Positions 33,326 to 47,438 of a stretch of 64,000 bases of DNA are shown here, one piece after another. The notes beneath the pieces are model-generated. The model ran no database searches and was not told the DNA's origin. It saw only the letters and a list, made by a program, of their open reading frames with translations. This stretch comes from Solea solea (lineage: Eukaryota > Chordata > Actinopteri > Pleuronectiformes > Soleidae), in the NCBI RefSeq assembly GCF_958295425.1, contig NC_081140.1, forward strand, positions 10,733,698 through 10,797,697. The letters run 5' to 3'. Both the position numbers and the translations under genes were made by a program. The stretch's first letter is position 1, and each line of letters opens with the position of its first letter.

Positions 33326-35399
33326 CTTGTATATTGGTGAGTCAGATTGGTTGTTTAAAGAGAAAGGTGGGACTGGCTATCAGTGCAGTGAGTCAGACAG
33401 TGAGGAGGGACCTGCTTCTTGTCGGGTCAGCAGAGATAGACTGATGATAAATGAATGCTCTACATTGGTGTGGTAACTTCTCTGTCCCACCTCAGCTCTT
33501 CTGCGTCACTTCAGACATTAAATTAGAATTTAAAAAAAAAAAAGAAAGAAAAAATAGCTGCCTGTCATGAGCTTACTGTACACTGTATCGGCACAATATG
33601 CATCACCTATCCAATCACTGTACAGCGTAAATAAGCCTTAAAGGCCGAGTGTGTATGAATAAGTGACATCAAATGGTGAAACTGCAAATTATAACAAACT
33701 CCACTGACCCTGCACTTTCCCAAACATGTCAGGGAACCACAGTGGCCTTCACACACCTGGAAGGATGTTCCACCTGGCAGTGTCACAATGTAACGCAAGG
33801 CCCTGCCTGAAGTACATATGTAAGCTACTTATTCTACAAATGATACTTATTATAAAGAGATTACACACTTATACACACATACTTTGCATATGGTGCCTTT
33901 ACAACACACAGATAGTGACATTATCATCTACCACTACAAAAACATTAGTGAGGAAACACTGCATTGACTTCTGTAATGGTAAAAGTCAGAGGAAAAGAAT
34001 GTTGCATTCTCAAATAAACATCTACCTGCAGGGAAGAGCGAATGGGGGCAAAACATCCGACCTCAGCTTTAATCTGAGCTGATTGAGGTCAGTTTGCAGG
34101 AGTGAACTGCAGACCTCCAGGGGACTGCATGGCTACATGCATTATTCTGCAAAACTAAATTCAGAAATGACTTGATAATCTACTAGTGTCTGTGTAGATA
34201 ACCACATTGCAATAACAATCACATTAATGCACATATTGAAAATACACCAAATCAAACAGTAGTCAACTCTGCACCTGCAGCATATTACCCACTGCACATC
34301 ACAAGGTAAATACAGACACAGTGAGTCTGTAAAGATCTATAGAAGACATGCTAATGGTCACTACTGGAACACCCTCTGCCAAAGCCACAGGAAAGTAACA
34401 GAAGAGCAAGAACACGATACAAAAATGACACGCAGTGAAGATTTGATGGTGTTTTTGGTAAAACAAATGACCTGGTAAGGAATGTCAGCCTTAGCATCTT
34501 GTTAAATTGTGTTGTCAGACATACTAAAATAAAGGTTCTTGTAGAATAGTTTGAAGCATATTTTGGTCATTGGTGTGATGCTCTGCAATATCACCAATGG
34601 AGTTTTTTATGTTACTGGGTGTACAACACAAACTGAGCAGATCATCTTGGAGTTCAATATATTTTCATATACTCATCATAACAAAGTGGTCTGCATCACT
34701 ACAATGTGCTAGATTTGAAGAGAGGTGTTATCCAGTATCTCTTTTTACATGTGACAAACTCAAAATATGTATTATCATTAGTGGCCATTAGCAACAAGAA
34801 ACTTACCAGAGAAAAAAGAAAATGTTGATTATTGCAAACTGAATCCAATGGTCTCTGGCACCTGTAAAAGTCACCTATAAAAATCCCTTTATCTCAATGC
34901 ACCTGCTGTGTGAATAGATTTTAGATATACAAGTAAATGACAGAGCTGCCATTGAAGCCCTGGTGAAGAAGGCATCCTTGGTTCAATGAAAGTTCTGGCA
35001 TCAGAGCTGGAATGCTAAGAGACTCTGTCTCTTATACAGCCTCAAAAACCTCTGTGTTCCTCTTTGGCTCGTGCTACTTCCTCTCTTGCTTCTCTCTCCC
35101 TCTCTCTCGCTCTCTCCTTCTTGGTCTCTCTCTTTCTCCCCCTCTCGGTCTCTCCTTCTGTGTCCTGAATGCTAAAACAGTGTTTGGCTGTATCAGAACA
35201 CTGCAATGAAATCCTGCAGTCTCAAACTCCCATATTCAATCAAAACACCTTATGGTTTACTTGGATGCTTCAAGACCTCAAATATGTATTAAGTATGAAT
35301 AAATAAATGAAAATCACCAATTCATGAAGTTTATAAAGAAATCAAACTGATGAACTGATAAATAAGTTACAAAGTCCGCAGACATTATCCTATAATAAT

Positions 35400-35690
35400 A
35401 AAGTCCAGTTGTTGACGTTCATGCCTTTGTGATTACCTGCTCCACTCTCATGTTTTTTCATCTGCGTCTTATTGCCTCCGCTCTTTGTGAGTATTTAGTC
35501 CTGCTGCTTTGCCTCATTTTTTATTAGTTTGCCCATTTCTGATTCTTATCTCTTGCTTTGACTTAGGTCCCTTGTGTTTCTCACACTCTTCTGACCAGTT
35601 TTGTTTTCATTAAAACATCTTCAGTGCACCAACTGCCACTGTGGATGGTCTGCATTTAGGTTCTGGAATTGCTAAATTGTGACAAAAGGT
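35400..35690 (+). mobile_element. dispersed repeat fragment
   Basis: Contains cattaaaacatcttcagtgc and gtctgcatttaggttctgg, words I associate with the end of a widespread fish repeat. The region at 40690-40870 (cccaaacgcagactcttta) looks like the complementary end of the same family. Both are decayed. Confidence 0.45.
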
Positions 35691-38340
35691 TGAAAGAATA
35701 ATAACCTTATATTGTTAAAATGCATATATGTCATAATATAATTTCATTTTTGTCATCTCCATCTGCATATTGCCATTTATTTGCCCCACTGCTTGGTTTT
35801 ACCGCTACACACCTGCGCCACTCGACTTGATCTATTAAAATAACACTTAAATGCCACACAGTTAGGTATTAGGTTATTTCCAGCGGTATTTCCAAACAAT
35901 AAATGCCAAATTTAAAAAAAAAGCAGGCAGAGTGAAATGCAGTGACTGGTAGTGTTATACCACCACTGATTTAAATTAAAAATGGACTGTCAGTTACCAT
36001 GAATAATTTGTGAAGTGTAATCCATGCAAAAAATGTCCAACTGTCATGAGATGAACAATTCATATTTAATAAACAACTGAACAAGTGAAAGATGTCACCT
36101 TAATAAATCATGGGCCCCACTCTATTTCAGAGTGTTCTCTCTCTCTCTCTCTCTCCCTCTCTCTCGCTCTCCCCAGAATGCGACACTGCTGTAAATTCAG
36201 TGGTCATAGAGATTTGTTATCATCAGGATTTGCTGTAACTAATATAATAACTGGATATTCAAATATAGGTTTGTAAACACTGTCACATTATGGAATGAAA
36301 AATGAAGAATTTCTTCATGGATGATGGCCCTGCATTGCATGATGCCAATAACAACACTACACTAGCTATGGAGTCTGTTTCGACAAAGACAGGCACAGGA
36401 TACTACTTTCATCATACAAGAGAATGATGAAAGTAATGAAATCAAAAAGACAAGGTTTATGTCACAGTTGGAGAGCAACCACGTACAAGGCCACACAGAG
36501 AGGAATAATTTAACATTATCATAATAGGAGCATGCTGAGCTTCTCTGTAGACACACACGCACACATCACACACAAAAACTGCTGAACAGGAGAGTTGTGT
36601 CTCCAAGGTGAAAGAATCTGGGGGTTGTTGATGTCTTTGATGAGGTTAGCGATCCACTCATCTGTGCTGAAGCCCGGAGTCGTTGGGCATGTTAAATGGT
36701 GTTGAAGACAACAATTACAAGCCTAGTTCATTTTTTAAAAAAAGGTCAATATGTCTGACCTGCTTCCACGTGTTTATTTATTTTTCGACGGAACACAGTG
36801 CAAGCTAAGCAATCAAAGCTGGAGCAGACATCCATTTTACACTGATTATAGAAATTCAGTTGGAAGAATGAGTGACATCTAATAGTGAGACTCCTCAGCT
36901 CGGTACATACATTGTGAGTAGATGCACTGGCTTTATGTGGGTGAAGGTGTTTCACCATCATTTCCATAAGCAAATAAAAGATGTACAGAAACACAGTGTT
37001 GGTCTGCAGACAAATAGACAAATGCCAAATGAGCCGGCAAACCGCATGATTACATTTTGATATGACTGCAGTTTATTCATTACTCCATATGCAAAAGCTT
37101 ATGTGGTCATTTAAAAGTCTATAGCCAGTGGAAAGTCCCGGCACACATTACATCAACCTTAATCCTTGTGCCTCTGTGATTTGTCCTTGTCATCTTACTA
37201 TGCAGATATGACCACAGCTGAGTAACCAGCAAACTACTCATTTACCACTTAATGTTACTACATTGATTAAAATGACATTCTTTAGTGGCTTTAGACAAAC
37301 CTAAGGTCATTAAACCTAAACAGCCATTCCATTCGGTCATCATCACTGCACCAGAACATTTCCGGATCTTGAAAAGGCATTTATTCAGTACTGGTGTACT
37401 TAATTCGGCATAATGAGGACAATGCAGACGTGGGATTCTCATTCTCAATTTCTCCTACTTCACATAATTCAGGGAACCTAGTTTCTTCCTCGACATCCAG
37501 GGCAAGGGGAGTTTAGTTTTTTTAACAGATGTCTTTTAGCCAATAACTTATTTCTAATTCTGTTCGAGCTGTGTGATATATGTCATTACCATAAATACAC
37601 TGTAAATCAACATCCTCGAGAATGGCTTCAGTCTTTTCAGTCCACAGGGATTAGTGGACATCCCACTATGACATTTTGTCATAGTGACAAAATGACAAAA
37701 AATGACATGTAACATCTTATTAAAACTTGCTTTAACACATATTAAGCAAACGACTTGTATCATTTCACATTTACGCATTATTGTCCCAGGAATCCAAACC
37801 ATATCACCCAGAACAGCCAATCTATGAAGACCTAAAAAAAAACCCATCATGCAGCTGTATTCAGTTTGCTATTGTTTGTTATCCCTATACCTAAAGAATA
37901 GAACAAATTATCATAGGTGGAAAAACATATGATCTTTTCAAACTTATTAACAACAGACTCTACGTATACTTCCTCCTACATCAGGTATTTCACATATTTA
38001 ACATATTTTGTTAAATAAGTTACAGTGTGGTGTAATTCGAAAACAAAACATAAGTCACTGTTATGAACTGTTGCGCTCTGTGTATGAGTCCATGTCTGGT
38101 AAATAACACTCACAGATGGGATAGTAAAATGAGTAATTAAATCTAGCCTTTTATTTCCACCATACTTGAAAACGGATGTTGGCTTTGGACGGCTGTGGTG
38201 TGTGTATATGTGTATGTGTGTGTGTGCAACATGTGCAGCAGTCTGCCATCATAACCTAATTATTGCAGCCGCTTAACAACAGCAATTAGCACATTTCCAT
38301 CAGACGACACTAATTTGTGAATTCCATTCACAACCAACAC

Positions 38341-38440
<100 letters not shown>

Positions 38441-38919
38441 CTGAGTTACTCGCAATGCTGAATCCATATCTATAGAACTGTGAAAACTGCTTATGGTAAT
38501 TGCAGTTATTGTAAAACTGGGCTGAAGCTTTTAATGATAATTCAAATTTTAATTGTTTTTTTTAAGCTTTCACCCCCACCCCCACCCACCCCCCGCTCAT
38601 GTTTCATCTGACTTCCTAGTGCCTCTTCCCAACAGCTATCTAAGATAAATTAAACTGTTTCATCAAATAGTGATTTCCTCTTAGTCTAAGGAGAAAGAGA
38701 ATTGTAGTTGGGTGATATTCGTACCCTTAACTTAAATGCTTTCTAATGACATATATTCATGTATGGGAACTGTATAATGACAAAATTCATTTCATCAAGT
38801 GAGAATGTGAGCAAGAATCCAAAAACAACAACTAACTGGAAACACACTGATGACAAACTGACAAAAAGTCTTCTTTTAGGGTGGTATGGGAAATACAGTA
38901 GTTGCTCATTTACTTACGG

Positions 38920-39333
38920 CAGTAGTGTCATACTGATTTTAGTTCAGAGGCCACCTACTGTACGGTTACCTGGAACGGTAAAATAATACCATGATAAACT
39001 ATAAAAAACAAGAACTTAAACTTACATTTAATGAAGTGGTTTTTTTTTACAAAACACCTTGTTAACAACCTGAAATGTCTTGAGAAAAACAAGTACAATT
39101 TCAACAATATTATGTCTAAGTTTACCATTTAAACATTACAGCTTACAGATCACAGTGGATCTACAAAAGGCACAAAACATTTAGTCACAGGTATCTGGAA
39201 CTGAAGAATATAGTATTTAACACTATGATTAGGTCCTAATCATACTACAAAATTTCACAAATTCATCCCGAAGGCCGGATTGGACCCTCTGGCGGGCTAG
39301 TTGTGGCCCACGGGCCATGTGTTTGACATCCAT
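38920..39333 (+). mobile_element. hAT-type non-autonomous element, decayed
   Basis: Starts cagtagtgtcatactgattt, then tagttcagaggccac, contains cttacagatcacagtggatc, and ends ggccggattggaccctctgg followed by ggccatgtgtttgacatcc. The ends are imperfect inverted repeats (GTGTCAxAC). This arrangement is a common fish hAT MITE. No matching 8-bp flanks are visible. Confidence 0.65.
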
Positions 39334-40689
39334 AACACGGTATATTAGTAAAGACCAGGAGAGAGAAAAAAACTATAAACAATGAGCTGAAAAATTTTAA
39401 AATACTTCTCGTTGCTGAGAGGAAGTGCAGTTGGCTGATGCTCTCATATGCTATGTCCTCTATATATATATATGCTATACTACATACTATTATACTATAC
39501 GCTCATGCCACTTGCCATTCTGTAATAAATGATTATGATTCCTTAGAGACATATTTCCAGTCATCCCCACTCATGGTTGTTAAAAAAGTTTCCCGTTTGT
39601 CTATTTCTCCTTTACTGACGAAGAGCTTTTTTCCACACTGCACCAGTGCAACAGTCAAAACACGTTTCAGGTATAGACAGACGACACCAAACGTCAGTGT
39701 GCATACAGCTGCCTCAGAATAACATTCTAACTCCCTCTTCCCCTCATCTCCCTGCCTACCCCCACACCCCCTCCTCTCTTTCTTCCTACGCAGAGATGCA
39801 TGTTGAGTGATAGGCCTGTGGATGAGTCTGGACAGTGCGTCTGAGGCCCTGGTTTTTAATAGGGCTCTGTTCCCAGTAATTATGCTGACACAATTTGATC
39901 AGCACGGAGCTAAGTATCTTCATCTGCGGGAGATCGGGGGGAATTAACGCTGATGTAATAAGTACAATTTGTCACTATTAAGATGGAGGTGTTGACAGAC
40001 GCTGGTGTTGTCAGGGCAACTGATGGTGCTCCCTTGCTACAGCATGTATTCTACTGCATCCGGCAAGCAGAGCTGTCAGGCCCCCTCAATAATCGATTCC
40101 TTGGGTTGCTGTGCACAGGCAAAAGCACACTACAACATAGACACACCGAGTATAATAAAGACAGACGAACTGGGTGTGCTGCAGCTTCACACATTGGTAT
40201 TCAAGCACACACTATGAACACTGAAGGCACATATAACACATGGAAAACACAAGAAAAAGGGATTTGTGCTGCAGCTACTTTACATAAGTATCGACTGCAG
40301 ACTGAGATTAGTGGACATTCAGTCTTGCAGGGACAACACTGAAGCACTCATTTAACTCTGCAAGTAATAATACAAATTTATTTGATTTAAGGGTAAAAAA
40401 AAAAATGGAATAATGAGACGAGACTTCAAGACCTAATTTGTTGCTGGGGAGACAACTAATGCCAAGACCCTCTAATCCACCTCAATGAGCATCTTTCTAA
40501 AGGAAATTCACATTAGCTCATTTATATAACATATAGCTTTTATATTAAATCCAGCAGAGTGGGCAACATTGCCTCAACACTGTGCAATACACAATACAAT
40601 GTCAGATATGCTTCAGATCCATGTCCACAAAAGACAAAAATGGAAGTATTTAAGTGAAGATGCTGTCCTGTCTCAGAGCTGGCATAATA

Positions 40690-40870
40690 GTAACTCAAAA
40701 TGGAGGGCCCAAACGCAGACTCTTTAATAAATCAAACTAACACAAAGACAAGAAACTGCAAAAAACGACATGGAGCAGAAACCCAGGAACCATGAACACA
40801 TGAAAATTAGAACATGAAACCTGGAACAACAGACAGGACTCTAATGTGACAAAAAAACAGACCAAAAAAA
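40690..40870 (-). mobile_element. dispersed repeat fragment
   Basis: caaacgcagactctttaata followed by aaactaacacaaagacaagaa, caggaaccatgaacac and gacaggactctaatgtgac, the internal pattern of a common fish repeat, related to 35400-35690 in opposite orientation. Confidence 0.45.
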
Positions 40871-41222
40871 CACAAGGTAAAGAAAACTAGGGTTAGTGAC
40901 AACCTAATTTGTGGCTAAATTATTCTTTTACCCAGTCGTTGGTCACTAACATGAACCAAAAACAGAAGACTGACGGATAAATACTCTCCACTAAATATCT
41001 GCCTATTAGTGCCATAAAACACGATATCTATCTGTTGATCCTCTCATTGTGAATATAGAGGCTACCAAAAGTTAAGATGAGATTAGAGAATATAGTGTTA
41101 CTGATTACTGCCCTTTTAAAAGCTTTTGGAAAAGGTCGTCATACATGCAGTCCTGTTAAGATCACAGCACGCTATGGCTGCAGTGGAAAACTGTGCTAAT
41201 ATTATTTTACATTTAGCCATAA

Positions 41223-41236
41223 AACTAATAGTACAT
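41223..41236. repeat. target-site duplication, left copy
   Basis: AACTAATAGTACAT, identical to 41586-41599 on the other side of the SINE. Confidence 0.92.
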
Positions 41237-41585
41237 CAGTCATCATCTACCGCTTTATCCTCCACCAGAGGGTCGCGGGGGGTGCTGTGCCAATCTCAGC
41301 TACATCGGGCGATAGGCGGGGTACACCCTGGACAGTTCGCCAGTCCATCGCAGGGCCACACACAGATAGAGACAAACAACCATTCACTCTCACACTCACT
41401 CCTATGGTCAATTTAGAGTGTTCAATTTACCTAATCCCCACATTACATGTTTTTGGACTGTGGAAGGAAGCCGGAGAACCCGGAGAGAACCCACGCACAC
41501 ACGGGCCCTTGTTCCAACTGGGGCTCGAACCCGGGTCTTCTCGCTGCAAGGCGAGAGTGCTAACCACTACACCACCGTGTGTCCC
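41237..41585 (-). mobile_element. tRNA-headed SINE with 14-bp target-site duplication
   Basis: Read on the minus strand the element starts GGGACACACGG, then has a perfect pol III A box TGGTGTAGTGG (41574-41564) and B box GGTTCGAGCCC (41531-41521). It ends in a tail ending GCGGTAGATGATGACTG. It is flanked by the direct repeat AACTAATAGTACAT at 41223-41236 and 41586-41599. The intact duplication defines both ends exactly (349 bp). Confidence 0.85.
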
Positions 41586-41599
41586 AACTAATAGTACAT
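41586..41599. repeat. target-site duplication, right copy
   Basis: AACTAATAGTACAT, identical to 41223-41236. Confidence 0.92.
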
Positions 41600-42393
41600 A
41601 ATAATTATTATTAATTCATAGATAAATAAGAAGTTGAATAATTATTGGGTTTATTGCAATGTTTGATGTCATTCTGTCATGCTAATAATTATTTATTATT
41701 TATTTATTATCTAAATCATTGATAATGGATGCAAAAAAAAATCCCTTTTTCTGATTTTATTCTGAACAAATTCAATAAACAAAGCAACAGAAACAGACAT
41801 ATTATCCCGTTAAGCATCCAGGGAAGACGCGTCCTACAGAACATGACAACTTGAAATAACCCACATAACTGCATATCACACTTCTGACAGACATCGCCTG
41901 CAGCACGACAACGGACGCGTCTTGGCTTTGATATTAAGCAACAGCAAGCAACATATAATGTATTTCACAATGTAGCCATGTTGGTTTTTTATGGGAAACA
42001 ACTCAATGAGGCGTGTACATGAGTACGAAACTTAATCTGGATTACACTTTCGCCTCGGGCCCTCATTTACCTAAGGAAGCAGGTCAATAACAACTAAGGG
42101 AAGAGGAAACAAGGCAGTAGTGAGCGGTCTTACATGCAGGATTTGTGCTTGCAGAGGGAGAAAGACACGAAAAGAAACAAATGGAAGGTGGAGCCACATT
42201 CGCAGCTTTTTTAATCAGAATCAGATTTTATATCTTTTTTGTTTAGTCATTTAAAAAAAAAAATGATGGAGTTCTAGATGGAAAATGTCACTTTAAAAAG
42301 ACAAAACATATACGACAAAAGTATGTTATAAACATCATTCTTTAATTCTAAGCTTCTTTGGCTATAAAAACATGAGGGATTTTTTAAATTGTA

Positions 42394-42505
<112 letters not shown>

Positions 42506-42741
42506 ATTTCCATCTTTTGTCACCTTTTATCCTCCTCCTGCACACTGTGGTTTGAAATATTAATGCAATTTTGTTTTGTGAAAGTCCGCTTTTTGGACCG
42601 AACACACACTCACCCACCCAAAAGCTCTGCTACTGCAGGGCCTTTCTGGTAGATGTGAGTTTTCATGACAGAGATCCATATTGAAAAGAGGGAAAAACCT
42701 CAGAAACAGTGAAGGTTCAAACTGCTGCATGTGCCTGCAGT

Positions 42742-42742
<1 letters not shown>

Positions 42743-42790
<48 letters not shown>

Positions 42791-42797
42791 ACACACG
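42743..42797. repeat. CA/TG microsatellite
   Basis: A CA run of about 27 units with a TA and a CG interruption near the right end. Confidence 0.95.
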
Positions 42798-45700
42798 CAT
42801 AATCACGCTGACATGGAAAAACCACTGCACTGCTGCTTGTGTATGACTGCCCTTTATCCATCATGACCACTCTCAAGGATAATTAATGTGGCCTTGCTGC
42901 TCTGAAATATCCTTGACGAGGCCCTGCATTCCTCTGTGAAGGAGAAAAAAGTCACTAAAGATTCCTGTCATGTCACGTTGTCATCCGGGGGTGACGTCTG
43001 ACATTAACCAAAGGTCGCATGTAGACTCCTTCAACAGCCATCATGACTCTGAGCCTCAAAGGGATGTTCGCAATTTAGTCCAATAACACTGACTGGGCGG
43101 GCGGGGAAAGGGGTTGAGTGGGAGAAACAACTGATACACTTTCAACAGTGTGGATCTGTTTCACGACTGGACAGTCACATAATCACCTCTGACAACTCAA
43201 ATATGGATGTGGATGTCAAGTTGTTTTATTTGGCTGAGAGCTTGTTAGCAGCAGTCACACACATTTGTACACACACACACACACACACTCTCATTTGTAA
43301 GGAGGAAATGATGTGTGGAAATGATATTGTGAAACACTGAAAATAGAGACTGTCAGCACACATTTTGATATCTGGGTTTGGGATCTGATAGAGGGCAACT
43401 GTTATTTTGGAGCTCCTTAACGATTAGACACACACACACACACACACGCACACACACGCACACACACACACTTGATATGCTGCAATGTACACTTTTCAGA
43501 CACTGTCTTGGCAGGCATTTTCTGTGTCTTTTTTGCTCTGTCTTTGTGTGTGTGTGTGTTTGTGTGTGTACTTAGTCAGCACTTCCACACTGCGCTGTCC
43601 AGCTGATGTCAGGAGGGCAAAAGCTACTCTACCAACAAGCGTGGCATTCCCATCTATGCAGCCCTGTGAAAGCTCTGGGTGTATGCATATATGGCTCATT
43701 GTCTCCTGTTCTTATATCAGTGCACAGTGTTTTTTTCTTCTCCCCTTTCCCTTTGCACCCTTTTCCCTTGTATTCTCTCCTCTCCCATTATCTATGCCTG
43801 TCTCTTCTTTCTTTATTTCTTCATTTTCTTGTTCGTTCTTTCCATGCAGGCCTCTTGTCATTCTCTCCTCGCTTCCTCCTCTTTCCCTCCATCTCTCTGC
43901 ATGCATCTGTCCCCATCCCTTGCTCCCCATCTCTGTGTATGCATCCCTTCCTCCCGCCCTCCTTCCTCTGCTTCTCAAAGCGAACACTGCCTCTCCTTGT
44001 CCACAGTCAAAGACTCTCCTCTGTCCTCTATCTACCGTTTTGGAGAGTCACTGCAGGCCTGTCGCTCAGTATGCATAGTGTCCACGTGGCCCGACAATGG
44101 CTCATTTCAACCTCAATTTCCCCCTAAATGAATAGGAGCCCACCCTGGTGCACGCAGCATGCCTTTTAATTGGTCCAAGTTAGATTCAAACCATTAAACC
44201 TCTGATGTCGACATATCTCGCCTGCACCCATTGGCCTCTCCCCCACCCCCATTCACACACACAGACACACACACACACACACACACACTCCCTCTTTCCC
44301 TCTGCCTGCCAGAACATAAACGTCTTATCTCTCAGCCCCAAACCAGGCACAGACACCATGAATATTCAACTGTTTCCATCTCCAATTCTGCAGACAACAG
44401 AGGGTGTTGCGCACAATTGCTTGCATATACAAACACACACACACACACACACACGAGAGAAATCACAACTCCATATACACACATTCATACATGCAGACAG
44501 GGCCTTTTTTTCCGGCATCCACTGTGCTAAACCGACATTGTTTAGCTGTTGAGTTGAGCTGGTTTGTCTCTCTTTTTTCCTCGTTTGCTACAGTACGAGC
44601 AGAGTATATCTGAGAGTCATTGATTGGAAGCAAAGGGCAGAGCCGCTAAATTGGCTCTCGTAATATGCACGTACTAGTCCACACTGTGAACACCAGGGAT
44701 GACATTTTTTTCCTTATAATATCAAAAATATTTACCTGCCATCCAAGAGAGGAAAGCATCAAAGAGAATGAGAGAGAGAGAGAACGGTTTAGATCTGTCC
44801 TCTGCAGAATCAGAATACCCAATAACATCATCAGACATATTGATCACGTCATTTGCTGCGTCTCATTGTCATCTGCCCAACATCTTTAACGTCATGTTAA
44901 ATTTAGACAATGCAAACTATGTAAATAAATTTTAAAAAGAAAATCACATTAAAAGTGAGGAATAAAGGTTGATAAAGACAATTTTATTTAATAAAAAAAT
45001 GCCAGGTTCAAATGAGTTTGAGGACAACGATCCGTCATTATCAACCAGTCATTAAATTAAGACCAGATTAACCTGCGTCATCAGCTACAGAACCTCTAAT
45101 TTGAGGGGAGACTGCAAACCATGCAGGTGTGTTTCATCTCTCTGAAACACAGCCTGAACCCAGGCAAGGAGCCCAGCCCCAACACCCCCTTTGAAATATT
45201 TATCTTCAGATTCACAATAGCCCAATCCCCCTGTGGATTTTGTCGAAGATGAAAGAGATACCGTGCACTGTTGCTCTGTCTGCACTGCTCTCTCTTTCTC
45301 TCTCTCTCTGCTCATTCTCTCTGGAATAGCAAGGAGAAAAAAAAAGAAAGTGAATACTCAAGTAGCTCCTGCACTCTTCAACCATTTTACACTACCTGCT
45401 TTGATCTCCCTGCAGCATGCCACCATCATAGTAACAGATCAAAATCTCAGTATACTCATATTAGAAGCTTTTCTCCTGCTTTTACCTTAGTTTGACTCGC
45501 ACGCATGTATTTGCTTATATAAACCATCACTCTTCCCTCTCTTTCTCCCTCTGTGTCTCTCTACCTCTCTCCCCCCTCCAGCTGCTTGGAGGGTTTTCCT
45601 CCTCGTTTATCTCGTTAGTGTGTGGCGGTAGCCAGCAGGATCAATTACGGGGAATGTGAGCTCGCGTCTCTGTATCATTACCCAGCAAAAACTATATTAG

Positions 45701-47404
45701 TTCAGTCTGAGGGGAACACATGGGCAGAATACAGTCTGATTATTATACCAGCCTGCCAACCAGCCAGCCAGATACTGTTCCTGCTCTCTAGTAGCATCTG
45801 CTACTGATCTCCAGCCAGCGCTGGCCTCGCTCACTTCTATTATGTTCTGCACTAGAAAGGATAAATTGTTCACTTTGATCACAGTCAAAGTCACTTAAAC
45901 TGACAACATTTCCCTGGTGACACGGTGCGGCATTATGCTCAAAATCAGACTTCACAGAGACACGATTTTCCATTTTTAACAGAAGAAACAGCAAGTTTCT
46001 TAGAAATCGCAACCTTACATACGGAGCAGACGGACAGTACAGAGATGAAATACTGAGGACCATATTCCACATTTAGTCCACATTGGCCTGTAAGACTAGA
46101 AACCTGATGAAATTCTTAAGTAAAAACAATTTGCAAAGGTGATTCTTGGCTATAAATAGGCCTTGTGGTGAGATTTATGATGTCAACTGCTGATGGATGA
46201 ACAGTCAGTCTCAAAAGCAATCACAAGGTGAAAGATCATTTAATGGCTGAATTTCAAGGATGTTACGACATCGAATTAAAAGCCACTTTTAAGATTCCAT
46301 GCCATTAACAGATGTATTATTCAATTTGTAAAAGCCATAAGAGCACAGACAATTTATGCTGTTCAACCTCCACTATCCAGTCAAGCTGCAATATAAATAG
46401 TCACTATCACCCCTATTTGTTATAATTACCGAATAAATGGCCAAAAAAACGTTTGTTTTTTTTACTTTTGACCAACAAACTCTAATCAGTTCCTTCTTCA
46501 TCCAGTTAAAGGTTTGTACCAGTGAATACCATCAAGGTGGACCTGAGATATCTGGTTCACATGAACGCACAAACAAGAAAATCAGAAAGCCTAGAAACAA
46601 ATATAATAAATAAAGAATGAATGCCTTCCTATCATCTGGTATCATCATGGTTGATTTCATTTGATGTATGTCCCTTCACATTGTTTCTTCATGTCATTTA
46701 GTTACCTCTGCTTGGCTTTCTTCCCATATTGTTTTCCTCAACTGAATCCCTTCTTGTTTCACAGCCTTCATCCCTCTCCTCTGTCACCATTTCAATCTCC
46801 ATTTCTATTTATCTCACCTCCTCTTCCTCTCTTCTTCTCCCTCTTGCCTCTCCCTCAGAGGGCAGACTTCAGGGAATAAGTCAGCCTCCTAGACAGCTGC
46901 ACATCACCAGCTGTCTGAGGAAGCCTCAGACTCTCTCCTTTTCCCTTGGTCTGCTTTCCTTCTTCCTTCCTTGTCTGCCCTCCCTCTGCCTCTCCTGGCT
47001 CATCTGAATACACAGCCAGATGTAGCCCCTCACTAATGTCAGATTGTGACACAAATTACCTCTATTTGATCAGTAATGGAAGCCATTTAGTGTCAACCAA
47101 TGCTACACTGCACAATGAGAAAAGGATTTTACTTTGGGTCTATACTCCCATAGAGAGACTGAATACAATTTGAAGCAAAAAAAAACCCCGATAAGACACC
47201 TATAGAAAATAGAACGTTATAACATTTTTGTGCAATCTGCATTAGCCTAGTCTGGACTACTGACTACCAACATATTAACTATGATTAATTATTAATGACC
47301 CATTTAAAGCGATTTTTTTTACTAGTTATGACTATGTTATTAATTGTTCAGTGACTTTTAAAGAAATATGTGTAAATTACATATAATTATTTTTCTATAT
47401 TATT

Positions 47405-47438
47405 TTATTTATTTATTTATTAATAAATAAATAAATAA
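47405..47438. repeat. 34-bp perfect palindrome of TTTA/TAAA units
   Basis: TTATTTATTTATTTATT (47405-47421) is followed directly by its exact complement, centre between 47421 and 47422. Confidence 0.95.

Noticed and set aside
41521..41585. A functional tRNA gene
   Set aside because: The A and B boxes are perfect, but the surrounding sequence does not fold as a tRNA and continues into a 349-bp element with target-site duplications, so it is a SINE head.
43485..44131. Three long overlapping open plus frames of up to 197 codons
   Set aside because: All three frames are open because the sequence is a C/T-rich low-complexity stretch without stop-like words. The products are Ser/Leu/Phe-rich with no domain.
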